Assembly (NCBI RefSeq): GCF_015477775.1
Contig: NZ_JADLQO010000002.1
Span: 62,001-126,000 of the forward strand
Reading direction: 5' to 3'
Source: Nocardia abscessus
GTDB taxonomy: Bacteria; Actinomycetota; Actinomycetes; Mycobacteriales; Mycobacteriaceae
DNA: 64,000 nt
Shown here: piece by piece, positions 15,923-24,602 of the stretch
Position numbering within the stretch: the stretch's first letter is position 1
How the letters are laid out: each line of letters begins with the position of its first letter
The notes under the pieces: generated by a model
Told to the model about the DNA's origin: nothing
Databases searched by the model: none
Seen by the model: the letters and a program-made list of their open reading frames with translations, nothing else
Program-made: the position numbers and the translations under genes

Positions 15923-16068
15923 CGCATCGCCATTTCGATCATCGGCCACGAATCGTGCGAATTCTGTCGCGGCGAATCGGCGCGGACCGGCCGAGCGCCG
16001 ATCATCGAGCTGGCCGGTGCGCGGGCCGCGGCGGGCACCGCGCCTGTTCGCTGCGGATATTCGGGCAT
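15919..16068 (-). CDS. Uncharacterised 49-residue ORF coupled to the MFS exporter
   Basis: This short ORF begins at an ATG with AGGAG five bases upstream and ends in a TGA that overlaps the ATG of the exporter. The peptide begins MPEYPQRTGA and ends MIEMAMR; it is rich in Ala, Pro, Arg and Ser, has no Cys and no signal peptide or membrane helix. The coupling and ribosome site argue it is translated. It could be a leader peptide that controls exporter translation, a small regulatory protein, or the precursor of an exported peptide; no modifying enzyme lies nearby. The open frame extends to 16137, but only the 16068 start has a ribosome site. Confidence 0.5.
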   Translation of the reverse strand: MPEYPQRTGAVPAAARAPASSMIGARPVRADSPRQNSHDSWPMIEMAMR

Positions 16069-16423
16069 GTCGACTCCTGGCCCTGGGTAGGAGGGCTCGA
16101 ATTCGCAGTCAATAACATCGCGTGGCCGATTCGCCATATTCTCGGACTATCTTGTGTCCGTTACCAATTCGTCTCGGCGACCGTTGCCGGAATTCCCAAA
16201 CCGAGCATGTGCCCTCTGCGGTTGCCGGGCCGACGTATACAAAGCCCGCCCGGTACCCGATACTTGCGTGCCGGAGAAATTCGTCGTGGTGATGTGCCGG
16301 TACCGCACGTACACGGCCGACACAGGGTCATCGTTGGCTCTCGCCGCCGGCTGCCGCCTGGCCGATCCGCACGGCTCGGGCCGGGTCCAGCAACGCCCGG
16401 CAACTCGATCGATGCCGAAACCG

Positions 16424-16451
16424 TTTGCCGCGTCGGGCCCTTGGCTAGATT
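16424..16451 (+). promoter_or_regulatory. Leaderless promoter of the secreted protein gene
   Basis: TAGATT at 16446-16451 is a good TANNNT -10 that ends six bases before the ATG at 16458, so the transcript should start at or next to the start codon. TTTGCC at 16424-16429 is a weak -35 sixteen bases away. The rest of the gap (16069-16423) shows no convincing gene; short ORFs on both strands there lack ribosome sites. Confidence 0.45.
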
Positions 16452-16457
16452 CATAGT

Positions 16458-16871
16458 ATGAATCTCCGTAACTTCGCCGCACCCGCGGTGTTAGCAGCCG
16501 CACTCACGCTGGCAGGCACCGCGGTCGCGAGCGCGGCCCCGGCGCAGACCGTGGACGACGACACCGTGTACTTCCGCTACGCCAGCTCGAACTGTGCGAT
16601 CCATTCGAACGGTGACGTCGGCTGCGACATCCCCTACGGCACCAATCTGTTCGGCTTCACGATCTACGACCTGGTGATCGATCTGCCGTTCTTGCCCGCC
16701 CACCCGACCTTCGGCCTCACCGGCCCGCACGGCCGCGCGGACAGCCCGCCGATCGCGGGCACCCTCACCAACGGCGGCGCCAGCTGCACCGGAGGTGGCC
16801 GGGGCGCCCTGTCGTGCACCTCGAAGGGCCACAGCTTCAGCTTCGGCTGGTCGGGCACCCAGATCAGCTGA
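16458..16871 (+). CDS. Small secreted protein of unknown function
   Basis: This 137-residue protein starts with a clear Sec signal peptide (a hydrophobic core ending in AVASAAPA, cleavage near residue 28). The mature part of about 110 residues has four Cys (in NCAIH, GCDIP, SCTGG and SCTSK), enough for two disulfides, and a Gly/Ser/Thr-rich C-terminal half of beta character. No catalytic motif is seen. Small secreted proteins of this kind are common in Nocardia and Mycobacterium but mostly uncharacterised. It appears to be a single-gene unit with its own leaderless promoter and a hairpin terminator. Confidence 0.75.
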   Translation: MNLRNFAAPAVLAAALTLAGTAVASAAPAQTVDDDTVYFRYASSNCAIHSNGDVGCDIPYGTNLFGFTIYDLVIDLPFLPAHPTFGLTGPHGRADSPPIAGTLTNGGASCTGGGRGALSCTSKGHSFSFGWSGTQIS

Positions 16872-16879
16872 GCCCTCGA

Positions 16880-16913
16880 GCCGCCCTGCTCGTGCGGACT
16901 CGAGCAGGGCGGC
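16880..16913. terminator. Bidirectional hairpin terminator
   Basis: Perfect 13-base arms, GCCGCCCTGCTCG at 16880-16892 and its complement at 16901-16913, with an 8-base loop. It lies between the stops of the secreted protein (plus) and the Ada-type domain gene (minus). Confidence 0.7.
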
Positions 16914-16920
16914 CACGAGC

Positions 16921-17169
16921 TCACCGACGCTTCTTCCAAGCCGCGTAGGGCCCGGGCAGGCAGACCGCGCAGGGACGATAACCCGCGGTCGCCGCGTCGG
17001 TCTCGGTCGCGAAGAAGACGCGATGTGCGCGATAGGCGCCGCGCGCCAGCGCGCGCAGGGCGGAGGGGCAATCGAGGCGACCGTAGATCTTGCTGCGGCG
17101 ATGGCCGCCGTAGCGGCCGGGCGCGGCGCTGCGATACGGTCGGCCGTCACCGCCGAGCAAGGTGTACAC
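16921..17169 (-). CDS. Stand-alone Ada-type zinc-binding domain protein
   Basis: This 82-residue protein matches the metal-binding domain of Ada. The likely zinc ligands are the Cys in GRLDC and the two in YRPCAVC; a Cys also precedes the C-terminal LPGPYAAW. In Ada one such Cys accepts methyl groups from DNA methylphosphotriesters. Here the domain is free, without an AraC or alkyltransferase part. It starts at a GTG six bases after the stop of the 2OG oxygenase, so it is the last gene of the repair operon. A role in sensing or repairing alkylated DNA is inferred from the family and the adjacent ogt. Confidence 0.78.
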   Translation of the reverse strand: MYTLLGGDGRPYRSAAPGRYGGHRRSKIYGRLDCPSALRALARGAYRAHRVFFATETDAATAGYRPCAVCLPGPYAAWKKRR

Positions 17170-17175
17170 CGGCGG

Positions 17176-17946
17176 CTACCGCGCGTCGTGCAGCACGAGG
17201 CCCAGCGTGTGGCGCAGGCCGCTGCGCACGCGGCTGACGCCATGGCGAACCGGGGCACGGGACCAACCTCGGCTGGACGGCGTCGGCCGATCGCGGGTGG
17301 TGAAGATCAAGGCGTGTCCTTGCTCCAGAACGGACACAGTCGCTTTCGATTGGGCGCGGGGCCGTTGCTCCACGATCAGGAACTCGCCGCCGGTGTGGTC
17401 GGTCCCGGGCCGGTCCAAGCCGATGACGACCTGGAGCGGGAAGACCAGCTCGCCGTACAGATCCCGGTGCAAGGCGTTCCAGTCACCCGCGGTGTAGCGC
17501 AACAGGATCGGAGTCGGCTCGGTCTGCCCCGCGGCGTGGCAGGCGTCGAGCCAGTCCGCGAACTCCTCCGGCCAGGGGGCCGGATCACCGAGCCGCTCGG
17601 CCCAGGATCGCGCCAACGGCAGCAGCTTTCGATAGAACGCCGCCCGCAGCTGCGTGATCGGCTCCGGCACCGGTTCGGCGAAGTACCGATAGGTGCCTTC
17701 GCCGAAGCGGTAGCGCGCCATGTCGACGGTGGACCGGAAGCGTGGGACGTCATCCCAGAGGGCGGTGACGGCGGCGCACTCTTCTGGGGTGAGGATCGGC
17801 CCGGTCGCCGCGCAGCCGTGGGCATCGACCTCATCGAGCAGCGCGGGCCACGATTGAGCGTCGATGCGATCCGCCGAAGGGGCAAAGGCTTTCGATCGCC
17901 CCGATACCTGCGCGGGCGCGGCCATGCCTGCGCTTGGCCCGCTCAC
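17176..17946 (-). CDS. 2OG-Fe(II) dioxygenase linked to alkylation repair
   Basis: This 256-residue protein has the iron-binding pattern of 2-oxoglutarate dioxygenases: HRD (HxD) in ALHRDLYGELVFPLQ, followed by a distal His in the C-terminal RHGVSRVRSGLRHTLG, with an Arg that would hold 2-oxoglutarate. It starts at a GTG that overlaps the ogt stop (GTGA), so the two are translationally coupled. Context suggests an oxidative DNA or nucleotide dealkylase, by analogy with AlkB, but it is not a standard AlkB sequence and could be a protein hydroxylase. The following Ada-type gene begins in its last bases. Confidence 0.78.
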   Translation of the reverse strand: MSGPSAGMAAPAQVSGRSKAFAPSADRIDAQSWPALLDEVDAHGCAATGPILTPEECAAVTALWDDVPRFRSTVDMARYRFGEGTYRYFAEPVPEPITQLRAAFYRKLLPLARSWAERLGDPAPWPEEFADWLDACHAAGQTEPTPILLRYTAGDWNALHRDLYGELVFPLQVVIGLDRPGTDHTGGEFLIVEQRPRAQSKATVSVLEQGHALIFTTRDRPTPSSRGWSRAPVRHGVSRVRSGLRHTLGLVLHDAR

Positions 17947-18560
17947 GCCGCCTCCAAGCTCAACAGCGACTGCTTGGCGGCGACGCCGCCGACGTATTGT
18001 CCGATCGCCCCGTCACCGCGGACCACCCGGTGACACGGGATCACCACCGGCAGCGGGTTGCGCGCGCACGCGGAGCCGACCGCGCGCACCGCACGCGGGT
18101 TTCCGACGGCGGCGGCCACCGCGCCATAGCTCGCGCGCTGCCCGTAGCCGATGGCGGGTAGGTGCTCGATCACCTGGCGGCGGAACCCCGCGGCCAGCCG
18201 CAGATCCAGCGGCAGATCGAAATGCGTCCGGCTGCCCGCGAAATACTCGTCGAGCTGCCGGGCCGCCGCGTCCAGCCGAACCGGGGCGGCGAGTATCCGA
18301 GGGCTGATCCGCGCCGCCAACGTGGCGAGCACCGCCGCGTGGTCCTCGGTCGGGTAGGCGACGCGGACCAAACCGGCCGGGGTCGCCGCCAGCAGCAGCG
18401 TTCCTACGGGGGTGTCGACGGTGCGGTAGGCGACGTCGAGCAGGCCCGCGTCGTCGGCATCGAGCGCCAGTCGCGCGTGCAGGTCGGCGAGCAGGTCGGC
18501 GTCGGGGGTCAGTGCGTGCGACAACGCGTTCAGGTCGCCGCGGTCGAGGCTGGCCATCAT
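17943..18560 (-). CDS. ogt: Methylated-DNA--protein-cysteine methyltransferase (Ogt)
   Basis: This 205-residue suicide repair enzyme takes alkyl groups from O6-alkylguanine onto its active-site Cys in the PCHRVV motif near residue 174. The N-terminal extension of about 40 residues is Asp/Ala/Leu-rich and not part of the usual fold. The start at 18560 has AGGAGG upstream and overlaps the stop of the sigma factor gene (ATGA). It sits second in a four-gene overlapping operon of sigma factor, ogt, dioxygenase and Ada zinc domain, which suggests that the operon answers alkylation damage. Confidence 0.92.
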   Translation of the reverse strand: MMASLDRGDLNALSHALTPDADLLADLHARLALDADDAGLLDVAYRTVDTPVGTLLLAATPAGLVRVAYPTEDHAAVLATLAARISPRILAAPVRLDAAARQLDEYFAGSRTHFDLPLDLRLAAGFRRQVIEHLPAIGYGQRASYGAVAAAVGNPRAVRAVGSACARNPLPVVIPCHRVVRGDGAIGQYVGGVAAKQSLLSLEAA

Positions 18561-19036
18561 GCGTCCTCCTTCGGGTAGAGCTTGCGCAGGGTCTTCAGGC
18601 CGTCCGCGGCGGCGCGACGAGCGGCGTCCGGAGAGTTGCCGAGCAGTTCGGCGATCTCCGCGTGGGGCAACCCGCCCAGGTAGTGGTAGGCGACCGCCTG
18701 GCGCTGCTTGGTCGGCAGCGCGCGCAGGGCGGCCCAGAGATCGGGGTCGTAGTCGGCCGGGCCGGGGGCCGCGGTGGGGCGCTCCGGCAACATCTCCGCC
18801 GGGACGGGCGCGCGCGTCAACGCCCGGCCGACGTCGATCGCGCGGCGATGCGCGATGGTCACCAACCACGCCTCGAGGTTCGTGTCCCCGGAAAGGCCGG
18901 GATACGCGCGCAGCGCCGAGAGAAACGTCTCCGACCAGGCGTCGGCCGCGTCGGACGGGCCGAGCACCGCACGGCAGACGCGCAACACCATCGGGCCGTA
19001 CTCGGCCACTACTTCCTCGAACGGGGGCAGGCTCAC
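18557..19036 (-). CDS. ECF-type RNA polymerase sigma factor
   Basis: This 159-residue protein has the compact sigma-70 layout: region 2 ([17 protein letters not shown] and [15 protein letters not shown]) and region 4 ([23 protein letters not shown] as the helix-turn-helix), joined by a Pro-rich linker. It is the first gene of the operon with ogt, and has a GTG start 40 bases after recD. No anti-sigma gene is adjacent, so control could be transcriptional or post-translational by another route. It may direct its own operon and possibly recCBD. The ribosome site is weak. Confidence 0.82.
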   Translation of the reverse strand: MSLPPFEEVVAEYGPMVLRVCRAVLGPSDAADAWSETFLSALRAYPGLSGDTNLEAWLVTIAHRRAIDVGRALTRAPVPAEMLPERPTAAPGPADYDPDLWAALRALPTKQRQAVAYHYLGGLPHAEIAELLGNSPDAARRAAADGLKTLRKLYPKEDA

Positions 19037-19076
19037 ACCGGGTAGACGCCGCGGGCGCCGGGAACGTGAGATTCCG

Positions 19077-20975
19077 TCATCGGGTGCCCGGTTCCGCTTC
19101 GCGGCGCGACAGCCCGCTGGCGCGCAGCACCCGCCGAGCGATACCCGCGCGGATGGATTCGTCGGTCCCGATGATCCGGACGTGGCGGCGCGCCCTGGTG
19201 ATCGCGGTGTACAGCAGTTCCCTGGTCAGCAGGGTCGATTCGGGCTCGGGCAGCACGACCGAGACGGTGTCGTACTGGCTGCCCTGGCTGCGGTGAATGG
19301 TCATGGCGAAGACGGTGACCACCGCGGGGAACTGCGTGGGATGCACCAGATAGGGTTCGCTGCCGCGTTGCAGCGCCGCGCGCAGCGAGCCGTCGGGCAT
19401 GCGCACCACCACGCCGGTGTCGCCGTTGTAGATCCGCGCCTCGTGATCGTTCGCGGTGACCAGCAGGGGTTGCCCGGGATACCACGGCGCCTGGTGGGAG
19501 TCGGGGCCCGCGCCGCCCGCGGCGGCCCATTCGGCGGCCATCCGGTCCCAGCGCTCGACGCCGAACGGCCCCTGCCGGTGCGCGCACAGCAGGCGGTGCG
19601 ATTCGAGCGCGCTCAGTGCGCCCGCCGCGTCGCCGTCGAGCGCGGCGGCGCTCACCGCGCTCGCAGCCCGCACCACGTCGGTACGCACCGCGATCAGCTC
19701 GTCGGGCGCGCACAGGGACAGTTCGTCGCCGCCCCCGCGCAGCAGCTCGAGCGCGGCGTCCGCGTCTCCAGCCCGCACCGCGACGGCCAGATCGGCGATC
19801 CGGCCGCCGAACCTGCGGCCCCGGGTCAGCCGCACGATGCCGCCGCGCAGGCGAGTCCGCTCCAGCGCGGTGAGGGCCTCGGCGTGATCGGCGGTCGTCT
19901 CCGGGCCGAGGATGTCGTCCAGAACGGGGTTGGGGGTGGCGGCGACCGGTCCGGCGACCAGGTCGGCGAGCACCGCGCCCGCGTCGACCGAGGCCAGCTG
20001 GTCCGGGTCGCCGACCAGGACGAGGCGAGTGTCCGGGCGCAGGGCGGCGAGCAGCCTGCTCATCATGGTCAACGAGACCATCGAAGTCTCGTCGACCACG
20101 ATCACGTCGTAGGGCAGCCGGTTGAACTCGTGGTGCTTGAACCGGGTACTGCGACCACGCTGCCAGCCGAGCAGCCGGTGCAGGGTTGCGGCGGTGAGTT
20201 CGGGCAGTCCGAGCGAAACGGCCTGGTCGCGAACGGCTTCTTGCAGGCGTGCCGCCGCTTTCCCGGTCGGCGCGGCCAGCGCGATGCGCAGTGCGGGCAG
20301 CTTCGGCTCGGCCTCGCGGTGCGCGGCCAGCAGGGCGATGATCCGTGCGATGGTGTGGGTCTTTCCGGTGCCCGGACCGCCCGCGACCACGGTGGTCCAG
20401 TGGGTCGCGGCGAGCGCCGCGGCCAGGCGCTGGCGATCCGGCGCCGGGCCTGCCGACGCGTCGAACAACCGGTCCAATTCGCGACGCACGATCCTCGGAT
20501 CGACCACCGGATGGTGCGCGGATCGCTCGGTGAGCACCTGCCGGATCGTCTGTTCCTGCCGGTAGTACCGATCGAGGTAGAGCAGCGGACCCGAATCGCC
20601 CGGCCCCTGGGATTCGACCAGCCGCAACGGCCGCAACGGCCCTGCCGGTCCGCCGAGCACCAGCGGGCTCACCCGCAGCGCGGCCACCACCGCCGCGATG
20701 TCCGGCCACGGCAGCGTCGCCGGATCGACGCCCGCGTCCCAGGTTTCGTCGGCGCCGACGCCGATCTCCCGCATCCGGTGCAGTTCCAGGCACACCGAGC
20801 CGGAGCGCACCGCACGCACAGCCAGCGCCGCGGCGAACAGCACCGGCTCCGCCGATTCCCGGCCCAGCCTGCCCAGCCGCAGCGCCACGTGCACGTCGGC
20901 GGCCGACAGCACACCCGCCTCGTTGAACGTGCGCAGCAGGCCGGTTCCGCGCTGCGCCACCTGGATCGAGGTCAT
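19077..20975 (-). CDS. recD: Exodeoxyribonuclease V alpha subunit
   Basis: A 632-residue SF1B helicase subunit of RecBCD, the 5'-to-3' motor in double-strand break processing. The Walker A box is GGPGTGKTHTIARI; VVDETSMVSL is the Walker B/motif II; the C-terminal TIHRSQGSQYDTV and LYTAITRAR are helicase motifs V and VI. I chose the ATG at 20975 because it overlaps the recB stop (ATGA); the frame runs open to 21053. It is third in the recC-recB-recD order, with the damage sigma factor only 40 bases downstream. Confidence 0.93.
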   Translation of the reverse strand: MTSIQVAQRGTGLLRTFNEAGVLSAADVHVALRLGRLGRESAEPVLFAAALAVRAVRSGSVCLELHRMREIGVGADETWDAGVDPATLPWPDIAAVVAALRVSPLVLGGPAGPLRPLRLVESQGPGDSGPLLYLDRYYRQEQTIRQVLTERSAHHPVVDPRIVRRELDRLFDASAGPAPDRQRLAAALAATHWTTVVAGGPGTGKTHTIARIIALLAAHREAEPKLPALRIALAAPTGKAAARLQEAVRDQAVSLGLPELTAATLHRLLGWQRGRSTRFKHHEFNRLPYDVIVVDETSMVSLTMMSRLLAALRPDTRLVLVGDPDQLASVDAGAVLADLVAGPVAATPNPVLDDILGPETTADHAEALTALERTRLRGGIVRLTRGRRFGGRIADLAVAVRAGDADAALELLRGGGDELSLCAPDELIAVRTDVVRAASAVSAAALDGDAAGALSALESHRLLCAHRQGPFGVERWDRMAAEWAAAGGAGPDSHQAPWYPGQPLLVTANDHEARIYNGDTGVVVRMPDGSLRAALQRGSEPYLVHPTQFPAVVTVFAMTIHRSQGSQYDTVSVVLPEPESTLLTRELLYTAITRARRHVRIIGTDESIRAGIARRVLRASGLSRREAEPGTR

Positions 20976-23900
20976 CGCGCGGCCTCCCCGGCCAGCAGCG
21001 CGGACAGGGCGACGACCAGATCGGCGGGCGGGTACCAGTCGAAGACGCCGCATCCCGCCGGTGTCTGCGGTCCGATCATGCCGCGCACGAACAGGTACCG
21101 AACCCCGCCGAGATGCCGGGCGGGATCGTAACCGGGCAGCCGCCAGCGCAGATACCGGTGCAGCGCAACCGAATACAGCAGCGCTTGCAGCGGATAGTGC
21201 GAGCGCAGCATCTCGGCGGCCATGCGGTCGCGCGTGTAGTGCGCGACGGTGAGATCGCCGGTGCCCAGCCGGTTCGTCTTGTAGTCGACGACCACGAATC
21301 GCGGCCCCGCGCCGCCGTCGACGCGCAGCACCGCGTCGATGCTGCCGGTCAGGTACCCGCGCAGCGGTATGTCCTCCAGGGCCGCCAACTGGTCGGCGTA
21401 CATGGCCAGATCGTCGTCCGCAGGGAGGTGCCCGCGCAGCAGGTCGGCGATGCGACGCAGTGTCGCCGCGGTGGCGCCGACGCGTTCCCCGCCCGCCAGC
21501 GGCAGTTCGAACTCGAGCTCGCTGAGACGGTCACGGGGAGCGATGTCGGCCAGGCAGCCGCCCTCGAGTGGGGTACGCAGCACCGCGAGCAGCGCGGTGG
21601 CCAGCAGGTCCGGATCCAGGTCGGCCATCAGCTCGTCCACCGCCTCACGGCAGCGGTCGTGCACCTCGGCCGCCAGATCCGCACGGCCGGTGTCGATCCG
21701 CTCCAGGACGCCGTGCACCAGGGTGCCGAACTCCGCGCCGTACGGCAGCGCGTTCATCAGCGAGTCCGCGCCCGTCCCCTGCGGTTCCGCCGCGCCTATC
21801 AGGGGGGTACCGGCGGGCTCGTCGCCCAGTTCTCTGGGATCCTCCGGTTCGCTGCCGGATTCGGGTACGACCGGCTCGTGCGCCGACGCGGTCAGGGCCG
21901 AATACGACGTGCGCCGCCACTGCTGATCCAGCACCCGGTCGAATCGGGCGGCGGCCAGTTCGCCCTGCGCGGCCGCGGTGCGCACCCGCCGGACCGCGAC
22001 GTCGTCGGTTCCGGCCACCGCCGTCACCGAGATCGCCGCGGCAGCGTCCTGCGCCCACGCCGAAAGCGACTGGGCCGCAACGGTATCCGTCGGCACCGGG
22101 GCGCGCGTGGCGACGACGGCGCCACGATCGGCACGCCCGAAGACCATCCGGTGCAGCGGCGACGCCGCGGTGGTGATCGCGGGCGCCCACCAGGCGACGA
22201 TCTGGCACATGGCCCTGGTCAGCGCGACGTACAGCAGGCGCAGCTCCTCCCCCGCCTCCTCGGCTTCGCTGCGGGCCTTGCGTTCGGCGTATCCCGGGGC
22301 ATCCGGTCCGCCGACGTCCAGCACGCGCGCACCGTCGTCGGCGTGGAACAGCAACGTCGCCGGATAGGGGTTCTTCGCGCTGTCCCAGGCGAACGGCAGG
22401 TAGACGACCGGGAATTCGAGTCCCTTGCTGGCGTGCACGGTGGCGATCTGCACGGCGGCGGCGTCCCGGTCGAGCCTGCGGCTGCGATCGGCGACGGCGC
22501 CGGAGGCGGGGGCGCGTACCCGGTCGGCCAGCCACCGGGTCAGCGCGGTCAGCCCGAGGCCCTCGGTGAGCGCGACCTGGTCGAGCAGTTGCGCGATGTG
22601 CCGCAGGTCGGTGAGCTGCCGCTCCCCGTTCTCCACGGCGAGCAGCCGCTGCGCCAGTCCTGTTTCGGCGGAGAGCTTCTCGAAGACGGCCGCGAATCCA
22701 GCGCGGGTGAACAGCCGCGCCGCCTCGCGCAATTGGGCGCTGATGCGGCCGACCAGATCGGCTCCCCCGCTGTCGATCTCGGCCGCGGTCACGCCCAGCA
22801 CCGGCGTGCACGCGGCCAGCCGCACGCGGTCGCCGCGGTGCGGCTGTTCCAGCGCACGCAGCACCCACAGCCAGTCGGTGGCGCTGCTCGTCGCGAAGAC
22901 GCTGACGCCGCCGGCGAGCACGGAGGCGACGCCGACGCGATCCAGCGCCGCGCGGACCACGTCGATCTGCGAGCGGGTTCGCACCAGCACCGCGATGTCA
23001 CCGGGGCCGATCGGTCTGCGTGCCGCGTCCACCGGCCGGTCCGGAATCACATCGCCTTCGGCGGCAGCGGGTTCGGCCTTGCCGTCCAGCAGCACCCCGG
23101 ATTCGAGCAAGCGGACGATGTCGGCGGCGAGATCGTCGGCGACCTTGGCCCGCATACGACCGACGGCCGGGAAGCCGGATTTGTTCAGCGGCCCGGCGCC
23201 GGTGCGCGGCAGGCATCGGACACGCATCGGAGTGGTGAGCTCGCCGGTGCCGGACAGCCGCGACCACGGCCTGGTCGCGGCGACCGGATAGACGCGGATC
23301 TCCTCGTGGCCCAACGCCGCGCCGCCGTGCAGGTGGTCCAGCGCCGCGAGCAGTCCCGCGTCGCTGCGCCAGTTCGTGGTGAGCTCTCGGCGGGTGTCGG
23401 CGTGCGCGACGGCGTCCAGGTAGCTGAGCACTTCCGCGCCGCGGAAGGCGTAGATCGCCTGTTTGGGATCGCCGACCAGCACCAGAGTGGCGTGCCCGTG
23501 GAAGGACCTGCGCAGGATGTCCCATTGCAGGGGGTCGGTGTCCTGGAACTCGTCGACCAGGGCGACGCGGTAGCGCGCGCGGATGCGCAGGCACGCGCGC
23601 GGGCCGTGCTCCGGATCGGCGAGCACTTCGTGCAGCAGCACCAGCAGGTCGTCGAAGTCGCGCAGTCCGGCCAGCCGTTTGCGGCGCTCGGTCTCCGCGC
23701 GCACCGCACGCGCGAACGCCACCCGCTCCCCCGCGCGGGATTCGCCGTCGGGTACGAGCGCGGCGTGCCGGTCGCGCACCGCGGCCAGCGCGAGCGTGCG
23801 GGCCTCTTTCACCGAGAACGGCGGTTCGGCGCGGGCATAGCGGTGCAGATACAGATCGTCGACGACGGTGCCGACGAGGTCGTCGACGGTCTCCACCAGC

Positions 23901-24373
23901 CGGGCGCCGGGATCGTGTTCACCGGCGAGCCCGAGTTCGTCGAGCATGCGCTGACAGAAGCTGTGCGTGGTGGCGATGGTGCCCGCGTCGAAATCCGACA
24001 GTGCCGTCAGCAGCCGCCGCTGCCGCAGCCGGACCTCGCGCTCGTCGGCCTGCGCGAGATACCGCACCAGTTCGTCGGCGTGCGCCCGCGCCGCCGCCGG
24101 ATCCGCCAATCCGGCAGCGACGGCGACGAATCGGTCACGGGTGCGTTCCCGCAGCTCCTGGGTCGCCGCCCGGCTGAACGTCACCAGCAGCAGCTCCGAG
24201 ACATCGATGCCCGCTTCGGCGACATAGCGCACGGCGAGGCCGACGATGGCGTGCGTCTTGCCGGTGCCCGCGCTGGCCTCCAGCACGGTCGTGCCGGTGG
24301 GCAAGGGCCCGTACGGCTCGAACGCGGCGGCGTCGAAGGCGCTTGCCGGGAAGGAGGTTTCCTGCACGGTCAT
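20972..24373 (-). CDS. recB: Exodeoxyribonuclease V beta subunit
   Basis: A 1133-residue helicase-nuclease, the 3'-to-5' motor and the only nuclease of RecBCD. N-terminal Walker A is EASAGTGKTHAIV, motif II is VDEFQDTDPLQWD, and the helicase core ends with ATVHASKGLEFPVVYLP and LLYVALTRA. The C-terminal nuclease keeps GTLVHGVLE (metal-binding His) and VVDYKTN (the Asp-x-Lys centre). The ATG at 24373 has AGGAGG upstream; the open frame goes on to 24682, but the extra part has no ribosome site. In mycobacteria RecBCD serves single-strand annealing more than RecA recombination; that may hold here too. Confidence 0.94.
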   Translation of the reverse strand: MTVQETSFPASAFDAAAFEPYGPLPTGTTVLEASAGTGKTHAIVGLAVRYVAEAGIDVSELLLVTFSRAATQELRERTRDRFVAVAAGLADPAAARAHADELVRYLAQADEREVRLRQRRLLTALSDFDAGTIATTHSFCQRMLDELGLAGEHDPGARLVETVDDLVGTVVDDLYLHRYARAEPPFSVKEARTLALAAVRDRHAALVPDGESRAGERVAFARAVRAETERRKRLAGLRDFDDLLVLLHEVLADPEHGPRACLRIRARYRVALVDEFQDTDPLQWDILRRSFHGHATLVLVGDPKQAIYAFRGAEVLSYLDAVAHADTRRELTTNWRSDAGLLAALDHLHGGAALGHEEIRVYPVAATRPWSRLSGTGELTTPMRVRCLPRTGAGPLNKSGFPAVGRMRAKVADDLAADIVRLLESGVLLDGKAEPAAAEGDVIPDRPVDAARRPIGPGDIAVLVRTRSQIDVVRAALDRVGVASVLAGGVSVFATSSATDWLWVLRALEQPHRGDRVRLAACTPVLGVTAAEIDSGGADLVGRISAQLREAARLFTRAGFAAVFEKLSAETGLAQRLLAVENGERQLTDLRHIAQLLDQVALTEGLGLTALTRWLADRVRAPASGAVADRSRRLDRDAAAVQIATVHASKGLEFPVVYLPFAWDSAKNPYPATLLFHADDGARVLDVGGPDAPGYAERKARSEAEEAGEELRLLYVALTRAMCQIVAWWAPAITTAASPLHRMVFGRADRGAVVATRAPVPTDTVAAQSLSAWAQDAAAAISVTAVAGTDDVAVRRVRTAAAQGELAAARFDRVLDQQWRRTSYSALTASAHEPVVPESGSEPEDPRELGDEPAGTPLIGAAEPQGTGADSLMNALPYGAEFGTLVHGVLERIDTGRADLAAEVHDRCREAVDELMADLDPDLLATALLAVLRTPLEGGCLADIAPRDRLSELEFELPLAGGERVGATAATLRRIADLLRGHLPADDDLAMYADQLAALEDIPLRGYLTGSIDAVLRVDGGAGPRFVVVDYKTNRLGTGDLTVAHYTRDRMAAEMLRSHYPLQALLYSVALHRYLRWRLPGYDPARHLGGVRYLFVRGMIGPQTPAGCGVFDWYPPADLVVALSALLAGEAAR

Positions 24374-24602
24374 GCGTGCCTCCTTCCCGCGCGCCCGGTG
24401 GTCACGCGGTGCGCGGACGTCGCGATCGCCCCGGTGACCGGCCATGCCGCACGGACTTGCTCCCGAAGCGACTGTCCGAGCTGACATTCTGCCGCGTGCC
24501 CGGTCGCCCACCGGCGACCGACACGCGCCGCGCCGGTGTATCCCGGCCTTCCGCAGCGGATCACGCCGGACCGCCGCGGGCGACCGGCCGTCTCGTGATC
24601 GG

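Noticed and set aside
16154..16456. 100-residue plus-strand ORF before the secreted protein
   Set aside because: No ribosome site, unusual composition, and it runs into the promoter and start of the real gene.
21113..24484. 1123-residue plus-strand frame across recB
   Set aside because: Opposite strand of a well-conserved recB; composition (Arg, Gly, Gln) is typical of shadow frames in high-GC DNA.
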